From: Mogibacterium sp.
GTDB taxonomy: Bacteria; Bacillota; Clostridia; Peptostreptococcales; Anaerovoracaceae
Reading direction: 5' to 3'
Assembly (NCBI GenBank): GCA_021442505.1
Contig: JABUTC010000029.1
Coordinates: forward strand, 16,947-22,908
DNA: 5,962 bases
The position numbers and the translations under genes were made by a program. Shown piece by piece: positions 1 to 5,136 of the stretch (its first letter is position 1; every line of letters begins with the position of its first letter). Below the pieces are notes generated by a model, which was not told where the DNA came from, made no database searches, and was given only the letters and a program-made list of their open reading frames with translations.

Positions 1-1029
1 GTCAACAACACCGCGAACGAAGTTGAAATACTCAGGAAGCAGATCCCTGCAGCTTTCCATAATGAGAACGCCCGAGCTGTAAAGCTGAAGTCCTCCCTCG
101 AAGTCATCCGAGTAATACTTGTTCGGAATTTTCTTCGGGATGAAAAGCATTGCGTCATAGCTCACAAGTCCCTCAACCGAAGCGGTAATCACGCTCATCG
201 GCGGGATGTCGTCTCCGTACTTCTGCTGGTAGAACTCGTTGTACTCTTCCTCGCTAACCTCGCCTTTTTTCCTCTGCCAGAGCGGTACCATCGAGTTGAA
301 CACCTCGTATTCGAAAACCTCTTCGAACTCGGGATTCTCCTCGGTGCTTCCCTCCTTCAGCTCAGGATGAGGCATCAGCATCTTGATCGGGAACCTGATG
401 TAATCCGAGTACTTCTTAACCAGTCTGTAAATCGGATACTCTCTCAGGTACTGCGAGTACTCGTCTTCGGTCTCGCCGTCTTCCTTGATGTGCATGATGA
501 TGTCGGTTCCGACAGTCTCCTTCTCGGTCTCGTCGATGGTGAAACCGGAAGCGCCTTCCGACTCCCACTTGTACGCCTTTTCCTCGCCGTACTTCTTAGT
601 AACGACAGTTACCTTGTCGGCAACCATGAAGGCCGAGTAAAAACCCACTCCGAACTGTCCGATGATGTCGACCGCTTCAGCGGTGTCGTCTGCGCCGTCA
701 GTTGCAGGATTTTTTTCGAGATTTTTCGAGAATTCTCCACTTCCGCTAAAAGCGATGGTTCCGAGATTCTTCTCGAGTTCCTCGGCATTCATACCGATTC
801 CGTTGTCGCTGACAATCAGATTGCGACCTTCCTTGTCGAGAGTGATGATTATCTCGAAACCGTTGAGGTCGAGGTCCGTCTCCTCAGTCAGCGCAATATA
901 GCGCAGCTTGTCGATGGCATCCGACGCGTTCGAGATAATCTCTCTCAGGAAAATCTCCTTATGTGTGTAAATCGAGTTGATCATCAGATCCAGCAAGCGC
1001 TGGGATTCTGCCTGAAATTGCTTTTGCAT
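1..1029 (-). CDS. htpG: Molecular chaperone HtpG (Hsp90), N-terminal part, cut by window edge
   Basis: This is the bacterial Hsp90 chaperone, a cytosolic ATP-driven homodimer that remodels client proteins. The first 343 codons are present and the reading frame runs off the left edge just after the motif FVRGVVD; family members are about 620-640 residues, so the rest of the middle domain and the C-terminal dimerisation domain lie outside. The GHKL ATPase domain is intact: EIFLREIISNASDA (residues 25-38, with the Mg-binding Asn), DNGIGM (75-80), GTIAFSGSGEF (90-100) and GQFGVGFYSAF (124-134). The middle domain begins after about residue 220. The ATG at 1027-1029 is preceded by an AGGGGAG ribosome site at 1034-1040 that overlaps the stop codon of the upstream 71-residue gene, so translation is probably coupled. 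No separate promoter is visible; it appears to be the last visible gene of the dehydratase unit. Identification is certain; the full length cannot be seen. Confidence 0.97.
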   Translation of the reverse strand, partial: MQKQFQAESQRLLDLMINSIYTHKEIFLREIISNASDAIDKLRYIALTEETDLDLNGFEIIITLDKEGRNLIVSDNGIGMNAEELEKNLGTIAFSGSGEFSKNLEKNPATDGADDTAEAVDIIGQFGVGFYSAFMVADKVTVVTKKYGEEKAYKWESEGASGFTIDETEKETVGTDIIMHIKEDGETEDEYSQYLREYPIYRLVKKYSDYIRFPIKMLMPHPELKEGSTEENPEFEEVFEYEVFNSMVPLWQRKKGEVSEEEYNEFYQQKYGDDIPPMSVITASVEGLVSYDAMLFIPKKIPNKYYSDDFEGGLQLYSSGVLIMESCRDLLPEYFNFVRGVVD

Positions 1030-1039
1030 TTATCTCCCC

Positions 1040-1255
1040 TTACTTAACGTATTCTTCGCCCTCTTTTACCATCATATATGGTACTGACATAGGGTCTCTT
1101 CTTTCCATCTTGCTGTAGTGCTTGTCAAGGAAAGGCTCAACAACATAGAACAGAAGCTTTCCGTCAAGATCGAAATAGAATACTGCGAAAAGTCCGGCAT
1201 ACGCAGCGGCAGCTCCGCCCAGAGCCTTTAATGCGAATTTTCCAACTTTTTTCAT
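1040..1255 (-). CDS. Small single-pass membrane protein, function unknown (71 aa)
   Basis: I do not recognise this protein. It starts with a basic stretch (MKKVGKFALK), followed by a hydrophobic Ala/Gly/Phe-rich segment at about residues 9-28 that could form one transmembrane helix or an uncleaved signal anchor. The rest (29-71) is polar and charged, with many aromatic residues (FYVVEPF, KHYSKMERR, PYMM) and no cysteine. It is very likely a real gene: a full AAGGAGGC ribosome site (1261-1268) lies 5 nt before the ATG, its start is 16 bp after the stop of the 540-residue dehydratase subunit, and its stop sits 10 bp before htpG. Position suggests a link to the dehydratase or to htpG, for example tethering a complex to the membrane, but nothing in the sequence shows this. 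Confidence 0.85.
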   Translation of the reverse strand: MKKVGKFALKALGGAAAAYAGLFAVFYFDLDGKLLFYVVEPFLDKHYSKMERRDPMSVPYMMVKEGEEYVK

Positions 1256-1271
1256 ATAAAGCCTCCTTCTG

Positions 1272-2894
1272 CTACCATGACTGTGAGTCGTCGAACTCGA
1301 GCAGTGATGGATCGATCGGTTCTTCCTGCATTACCGTAGTCATGTAGTCATTGATAATCTGACGAATCTCCGATCTTGAAATAACTCTCTTATCAGGAAG
1401 TGCATGTGGTACCCAGATTGCGTGAATGTTACGCGCTCTGAACTCGTCCTCAAAGAGTCCGTGTACACCCTGCATTCCCTTGCATGCGAGCTGGTCATAC
1501 ATTACAACCATATCGCAGTTGAATCTCTCCATATTGTCCCAGAGCTCGAAGATGTGGTGCATTCCGCCAACAGCATTTCTTCTCATAGGCGCCCACTCAT
1601 GATATCTTGCCATATCGAGGAGCATCTGCTCGTCGTCGTCTGTGCTGATAGTCATGTCGAACATGAGAGAGTCCATATTGATGATTGTGTTGAGTCCCCA
1701 GCAGTTGTATGCCCATGTGCACCAGTGCGAATAGTAGAGAGGTGCGCATGACCATGCGATAACTCTGTGACGTGTGAGAGGCATAGTCTCAATCCTCTGC
1801 TCAACACACTTTTCCAGAATCTTCTTAACCTTGCCGTCTATCTCGTGCCAGATTGGCTTGTTGCCGTACTGTGACTGATAGATTCTGTAGAGAGCCTGAG
1901 CAACTCCGTTGATTGGATAGTAAGGAGTGTTTGCTGCAACGTCCCACTTCTCCCACTCGAACTCCTGAAGCTCATTCTGCTCTCTGAGGTTCCTCTTCAG
2001 AGCCTCCATATCGAACTTAACGCCGTAATACTCTTCTACGAATTTCCAAGCGCCCTTAATTTCCTCTGCGCAGTGCTTCTGAACAAGGTCATCGTCGAAA
2101 AGCATAGGCTGTGGCATTGCGAACAGCGGCTTGTTTATCATCCAGTCCTGAATGATTGAAGAAGCAACCGATCCGTCGCATGCTTCGTTCGTTGTCATTA
2201 TTGTCTTGTAGTAGTCAGGCATATCGTCGGCTACGAAAAGTCCTGCTTCAGCCTGACACATTGGACAAGGGTCTCCCGGAAGGCCTATAGCCTGAACTGC
2301 GTCGATATAGTTCAGAACTGTGTGGCTGTTGCAGTGTACCGTTACGAAGTAAGGTACCATCTGCAGAGGGATATTCTTGAGCTGTCCGTCGTATGGATAA
2401 TATACTCCGCCCCACAGTGTCTCATCGTGACCAACAGTGCGGTCATGTAGTGCCTTGTCTCCTCCTGTATTGAGGTCTGCCTTGAACATTCCCATGAACT
2501 GCTCGATGGTCGAGCTTACCATAGCTCTGTAATGCCAAGCGGAGGCTTTCATAGTCTCTCCTCTTGTTCCTTCAAGACCTCTGTCGAACCAGTGCATTAC
2601 CGGCAGGTATGACTGTCCGACCCATCTGTAGCGCCATACGCCCTTTGCGAAAATGATAGGTCCGCCGTATCTCATGATGTCGTAAACCATCATTCCGTAG
2701 TTGTACAGCCAGATGTTGTTAAAGTAGTACATGGTATCCTTAATACCACGCCACTCTCTGTGCTTGTAAAGACCCGTCTTGTCCTGATACAGGTCTCCCA
2801 GTCTTCTTCTCTCAACAGGCTTGCCGTAAATGAAGTCCTTAGCAAGCCTCTTATATGGAATCTTCTTCAGTTTGCTTAAATCAGGCTTCTTCAT
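1272..2894 (-). CDS. 2-hydroxyacyl-CoA dehydratase-type large subunit (540 aa, N-terminally extended)
   Basis: This is a divergent member of the HgdA/HgdB-BcrB/BcrC-FldB/FldC family. These enzymes use [4Fe-4S] clusters and a one-electron activator to dehydrate 2-hydroxyacyl-CoA (or reduce benzoyl-CoA) in the cytoplasm of anaerobes. The family-like part begins near residue 180: VHCNS (Cys188), then PCPMCQAEAG (Cys210, Cys213) and NEACDGS (Cys239). A Rossmann-like second half follows (RHRVIAWSCAP at 375-385, INMDSL at 405-410), with a late DQLACKG (Cys471). Usual subunits have about 370-480 residues; here residues 1-180 form an extension rich in Trp and Tyr with no cysteine, which I cannot match to a domain. 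Residues 381-400 are unusually rich in Trp and Cys. The ATG directly follows the TAA of the small subunit gene, with GGAGGG at 2903-2908 as ribosome site, so the two subunits are translationally coupled. The substrate cannot be told from sequence. Family call is confident, exact reaction is not. Confidence 0.85.
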   Translation of the reverse strand: MKKPDLSKLKKIPYKRLAKDFIYGKPVERRRLGDLYQDKTGLYKHREWRGIKDTMYYFNNIWLYNYGMMVYDIMRYGGPIIFAKGVWRYRWVGQSYLPVMHWFDRGLEGTRGETMKASAWHYRAMVSSTIEQFMGMFKADLNTGGDKALHDRTVGHDETLWGGVYYPYDGQLKNIPLQMVPYFVTVHCNSHTVLNYIDAVQAIGLPGDPCPMCQAEAGLFVADDMPDYYKTIMTTNEACDGSVASSIIQDWMINKPLFAMPQPMLFDDDLVQKHCAEEIKGAWKFVEEYYGVKFDMEALKRNLREQNELQEFEWEKWDVAANTPYYPINGVAQALYRIYQSQYGNKPIWHEIDGKVKKILEKCVEQRIETMPLTRHRVIAWSCAPLYYSHWCTWAYNCWGLNTIINMDSLMFDMTISTDDDEQMLLDMARYHEWAPMRRNAVGGMHHIFELWDNMERFNCDMVVMYDQLACKGMQGVHGLFEDEFRARNIHAIWVPHALPDKRVISRSEIRQIINDYMTTVMQEEPIDPSLLEFDDSQSW

Positions 2895-4085
2895 TTATTT
2901 GCCCTCCTGTATCTTCTTCAGCTCAACACTCTCAACGAACGCCTGGAATCTTGTTCTAAGCTGTCCTGATGCTGTGTTGATATACTCCTTCTCGATTGAG
3001 CAGACAGGATAACCGAAGTCTCTCGGAAGTACTACTGTGTCTACAACTCTCTCGTAGCTCCAGTACTCGCAGAACTTGTTCGATACGACAATGATTCCGT
3101 CCGCCTTGTATTCCTTCGCAAGATCTGCGATGAACTTTTTGCGGGATCTCATGTCCTTCTGCTCCATGAATCTTGTACACTGGCTGGTCTCAAGATAGTG
3201 CCTTGCAATGGCGCGGAGAGGAGTCTCACCCTCTCTGATCTCAATCTGGGTTCTTGCCTCAACTGCACCGTAGCAGTATCTGTCGGCAACTACCAGTGCT
3301 CCGCAGCTCTCGATGAGCTTGATGAAGTCCGGATCGTCGTTCTCGGATCCTGCAACAACAACCTTGATTCTGAAGTTCTTCTTGTCGTCCGGTTCTCTCG
3401 TTTTAAGCTCTTCGAGTGTCTCCTTGAGCTTGTCGAGAATAAGATATTTTGGACATGCCATAGTAACCAGTGTAATCACAGCAAACTCATATCCTGTGAT
3501 TGTAGGATTGTCCAGTTTTCTGAAATCTCCGATTTCCTGCACAATTCTGCAAAGCTCGTTGTGCTCCTCGATAGTCTTGAGCAGGGCTTCATCTGATGTG
3601 TCGATGCCGTACTCGTCTCTGAGAAAATCGAGGACATGAGTCTGCAGCTGTGCTTCATAGTGTTCGATGCTGTTCTCATTCTTCTTGAATGGAACGTCGA
3701 CAAAACTTGTCTGGAATGTCGCGTTGTTGATAACGTCCGGCATTCTCTTCAGATGCTCCTGGAATCTGCAGGTTACAGTACAGGTCTCAGTCGCCATCTG
3801 TGCGTCGAGGAAGTTATATCCTCCCTCAAGAGCTCTCTCGAACAAACTCCTTCCATAGTGGCATGTTCTTCCGGACATATAGTATGTAGCCATATCCGGC
3901 GAAGTGCACTTTGGGGCACGCAGTCTGCACGAAACAGCACCCGGTAGATCGAGTAAAACCTCAGGCATGAAATAACAGGTGTAACCAAGGACATTTTTGC
4001 CGTCATCCTTGGCTTTTCTGATCAGCTCGTTATTCGCCTCCTGGAGGAGATCCTCGAAGTAAATCAGGTGTTTCAAATCTCGCAT
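2895..4085 (-). CDS. 2-hydroxyacyl-CoA dehydratase-type small subunit (396 aa)
   Basis: This is the partner subunit of the dehydratase pair and the more typical family member in length and motifs. Near the N-terminus, GYTCYFMPEVLLDLPGA (34-50) matches the family's opening motif with the first cluster-type cysteine (Cys37). Next come SGRTCHYGRSLFERALEGG (Cys75) and TETCTVTC (Cys102, Cys106). The second half has KVVVAGSENDDPDF (241-254), a GALVVADRYCYGA stretch (262-274) and IIVVSNKFCEYWSYE (331-345, Cys339), all as in HgdB/BcrC-type proteins. I chose the ATG at 4083-4085: it has AAAGGTG 5 nt upstream and the protein then begins with DLKHLIYFEDLL. An in-frame ATG at 4142 would add 19 mostly basic residues but has no ribosome site. 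It is the first gene of its unit, about 96 nt downstream of the start expected from the proposed promoter. The substrate is unknown; lactoyl-, hydroxyglutaryl-, phenyllactyl- or hydroxyisocaproyl-CoA dehydratase and a benzoyl-CoA reductase-like enzyme are all possible. Confidence 0.9.
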   Translation of the reverse strand: MRDLKHLIYFEDLLQEANNELIRKAKDDGKNVLGYTCYFMPEVLLDLPGAVSCRLRAPKCTSPDMATYYMSGRTCHYGRSLFERALEGGYNFLDAQMATETCTVTCRFQEHLKRMPDVINNATFQTSFVDVPFKKNENSIEHYEAQLQTHVLDFLRDEYGIDTSDEALLKTIEEHNELCRIVQEIGDFRKLDNPTITGYEFAVITLVTMACPKYLILDKLKETLEELKTREPDDKKNFRIKVVVAGSENDDPDFIKLIESCGALVVADRYCYGAVEARTQIEIREGETPLRAIARHYLETSQCTRFMEQKDMRSRKKFIADLAKEYKADGIIVVSNKFCEYWSYERVVDTVVLPRDFGYPVCSIEKEYINTASGQLRTRFQAFVESVELKKIQEGK

Positions 4086-4098
4086 ATTTTCACCTTTA
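4086..4098 (-). promoter_or_regulatory. Ribosome binding site that decides the small-subunit start
   Basis: Read on the minus strand, AAAGGTG (4097-4091) is followed by the 5-nt spacer AAAAT and ATG at 4085. The upstream in-frame ATG at 4142 is preceded only by GTTAAGAAA. This favours the 396-residue form over the 415-residue form. Confidence 0.6.
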
Positions 4099-4187
4099 CC
4101 TCTCTTGAATAGTTGCCAGATTTGCCGCCCTTTTCGCAGCATTTTCTTAACAAATATTCGTGCTAAATGTGTCCCGTATTTGACTTA

Positions 4188-4216
4188 ATACTACTTGCTT
4201 GTCAGAAAGTTGTCAA
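4188..4216 (-). promoter_or_regulatory. Predicted sigma-A promoter of the dehydratase-htpG unit
   Basis: On the minus strand a perfect -35 box TTGACA (4216-4211) is followed, after exactly 17 bp, by TAGTAT (4193-4188), a 4-of-6 match to TATAAT. The expected start near 4181 gives a leader of about 96 nt. The promoter is interleaved with the plus-strand promoter, so polymerase could hardly occupy both at once. The -10 box is weak, so the promoter may need help or be modest in strength. Confidence 0.55.
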
Positions 4217-4227
4217 TGTATTATACT
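4199..4227 (+). promoter_or_regulatory. Predicted sigma-A promoter of the nickel-handling operon
   Basis: TTGTCA (4199-4204; 5 of 6 to TTGACA) is followed, after exactly 17 bp, by TATACT (4222-4227; 5 of 6 to TATAAT). Transcription would begin near 4234, only a few bases before the ribosome site at 4239-4244, so the leader is very short. A second TTGTCA copy (4210-4215) sits in the spacer, 11 bp after the first, which is about one helical turn and could be part of an operator. I see no G-tract operator of the RcnR type here. Confidence 0.7.
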
Positions 4228-4238
4228 GATAAAAAAAC

Positions 4239-4244
4239 AGGAGG
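4239..4244 (+). promoter_or_regulatory. Strong ribosome binding site AGGAGG with two possible starts
   Basis: AGGAGG lies 5 nt before an in-frame TTG (4250-4252) and 11 nt before the ATG (4256-4258). The spacing favours the TTG, the codon favours the ATG. The two products differ by only two residues, so function is unaffected. Confidence 0.75.
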
Positions 4245-4255
4245 AAACCTTGAAA

Positions 4256-4540
4256 ATGCAACACGTTCACGAACATACGCACGACGGCTACACGCACACT
4301 CACGAACACTCCCACGATGGCTACACACATACGCACGAACATGTTGCTTCTTCCACAGAAGAAGCAAAAGCGTTACTTATTTATATGCTCGATCACAACA
4401 GACATCACGCCGAAGAGCTTCACGATTTAGCTCATAATTTTGACGGTGAAGTTTTCGAACTGATCCACGAATCGGTAGAAAATCTTCAGGCAGGAAACGA
4501 AAAACTGGCAGCCGCTCTCGAGCTGCTCAAGGAGGACTAA
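4256..4540 (+). CDS. Histidine-rich small metal-binding protein (94 aa)
   Basis: This small cytosolic protein probably binds or stores nickel or cobalt. Its first 30 residues hold 11 histidines, arranged as an 11-residue tandem repeat (HEHTHDGYTHT, then HEHSHDGYTHT, then HEH). The rest (about 33-94) is predicted to be alpha-helical, with EEAKALLIYMLDHNRHHAEEL carrying more histidines and a second helix ending ELLKED. There is no signal peptide or membrane segment, so it is not itself a transporter. From memory, similar His-rich proteins with a tail of the type YMxxHNxHHAxEL occur in Clostridia, often loosely labelled cobalt transporter. It is the first gene of a two-gene operon: its stop is one base before the ATG of the CooT-repressor fusion, whose His linker shares the HTHDG...HTH pattern. 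The start may be the TTG at 4250 instead of this ATG. Metal-binding is strongly suggested by composition; which metal, and whether it stores or delivers it, is inference. Confidence 0.85.
   Translation: MQHVHEHTHDGYTHTHEHSHDGYTHTHEHVASSTEEAKALLIYMLDHNRHHAEELHDLAHNFDGEVFELIHESVENLQAGNEKLAAALELLKED
4268..4342 (+). repeat. 33-bp in-frame tandem repeat coding the His-rich head
   Basis: Two full 33-bp copies (4268-4300 and 4301-4333) and the first 9 bp of a third (4334-4342) encode the 11-residue unit HEH(T/S)HDGYTHT. The copies differ mostly at third codon positions (for example gac/gat, acg/aca, cac/cat), so the duplication is not recent and the amino-acid pattern looks conserved by selection. 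Confidence 0.85.
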
Positions 4541-4541
4541 A

Positions 4542-5084
4542 ATGTGCCTTTCGACAGTATATGAAAACCACGATGGCGAGCATGTTTTTCTTGCAAAAAA
4601 CATCGCAGACATCGGCGAACGTGACGGCCAGCTCGTCATGACCGACATCATGGGTGTACAGACCCGCATTTTCGGTGAAATAGAACGCATCGACCTCATG
4701 GAGAACTACATCCTTATCAATCGCTATGATTTTGACAGCGACGAGTCCGATGCATACACTCACACCCACGACGGTGTAGCTCACACTCATGCGCACACCC
4801 ACGCAGAGAACCATAATCACACTCACTCACCTGACGAGAAGAAGAAACAGCTTAACAGAATCTCGAAGGCAATCGGTCACAGCCAGAAGGTTAAGTCGAT
4901 GATTGCCAACGACGAGGACTGCGCGGCAACCCTGACACAGCTCTCGGCTGTTACCTCGGCTCTTCACAACCTCGGCAAGGAGATAATCAACGAGCACATG
5001 ACGCACTGCATCACTGAGGCCATCGAAAACGGCGATCTAGCCGCTGTCGAGGACTTCAAGGAAGCGGTAAAGCGTTTCGTATAG
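4542..5084 (+). CDS. CooT-like nickel-binding domain fused to a CsoR/RcnR-family metal-sensing repressor (180 aa)
   Basis: Three parts are visible. Residues 1-62 match the CooT family, a small nickel-binding protein linked to CO dehydrogenase maturation: MCLSTVY start with the metal-binding Cys2, then LAKNIADIGERDGQLVMTD and GEIERIDLMENYILI. Residues 71-96 are a linker with nine histidines. Residues 100-180 are a CsoR/RcnR/FrmR (DUF156) domain, an all-helical DNA-binding repressor that leaves DNA on metal binding: QLNRISKAIGHSQKVKSMI, DEDCAATLTQLSAV, INEHMTHCI. Cys127, His152 and Cys156 have the family's 25- and 4-residue spacing. His95, 32 residues before Cys127, falls where RcnR His3 and InrS His21 lie, giving the H-C-H-C set of the nickel sensor InrS. 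AAGGAGG lies 6 nt before the ATG, and the gene starts one base after the previous stop. It probably represses its own operon; no operator is evident. Usually CooT and the repressor are separate proteins. Domain calls are confident, nickel is likely, cobalt or copper less so. Confidence 0.9.
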   Translation: MCLSTVYENHDGEHVFLAKNIADIGERDGQLVMTDIMGVQTRIFGEIERIDLMENYILINRYDFDSDESDAYTHTHDGVAHTHAHTHAENHNHTHSPDEKKKQLNRISKAIGHSQKVKSMIANDEDCAATLTQLSAVTSALHNLGKEIINEHMTHCITEAIENGDLAAVEDFKEAVKRFV

Positions 5085-5097
5085 ACACATAAAAACA

Positions 5098-5128
5098 GAC
5101 CCGGCATAAAGCCGGGTCGTATTTTTTT
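5098..5128 (+). terminator. Rho-independent terminator, probably bidirectional
   Basis: An 8-bp perfect GC-rich stem (GACCCGGC / GCCGGGTC) with loop ATAAA is followed by GTA and seven Ts, 13 bp after the fusion gene's stop. On the other strand the same stem is followed by a T-rich run (complement of the A-run at 5091-5095), so it can also end transcription of the convergent amidohydrolase gene, whose stop is at 5137-5139. Confidence 0.93.
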
Positions 5129-5136
5129 GCCGTAGC

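Noticed and set aside
367..1047. A 226-codon plus-strand reading frame opposite htpG, and a 79-codon one at 662-901
   Set aside because: They lie antisense to the strongly conserved htpG coding frame, lack a ribosome site, and read as low-complexity Leu/Ser/Val-rich shadow sequence.
3198..3947. Several overlapping plus-strand frames (3198-3596, 3313-3639, 3636-3947) opposite the small dehydratase subunit
   Set aside because: They are shadows of the conserved minus-strand gene; no ribosome sites and no recognisable domain.
4086..4142. A 19-residue basic N-terminal extension of the small dehydratase subunit starting at the ATG at 4142
   Set aside because: There is no ribosome site before it, while AAAGGTG is correctly placed before the ATG at 4085, and the family's usual N-terminus fits the shorter form. 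It cannot be fully excluded without N-terminal data.
4144..4152. TTGTTAAG on the minus strand resembling half of a Rex (NADH/NAD sensor) operator
   Set aside because: The second half-site is missing at the expected spacing, so it is not a credible Rex site.
4150..4182. Imperfect inverted repeat CAAATA ... TATTTG in the leader of the dehydratase unit, possible operator or hairpin
   Set aside because: The arms are only 6 AT-rich base pairs around a loop of about 20 nt, which is expected by chance in such sequence.
4268..4342. Short tandem repeat considered as a CRISPR-like or minisatellite element
   Set aside because: It has no spacers, stays in frame and encodes a metal-binding His pattern, so it is part of the coding sequence.
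4195..4437. An 80-codon plus-strand frame overlapping the His-rich gene in another frame
   Set aside because: It is a frame-shifted reading of the His repeat (Arg/Thr-rich) without a ribosome site; the His-rich frame has AGGAGG and coupling to the next gene.
4527..4826. Minus-strand frames (4427-4699, 4527-4826) opposite the fusion gene
   Set aside because: Val/Ser-rich antisense readings of His codons; no ribosome site, and the plus-strand domains are clear.
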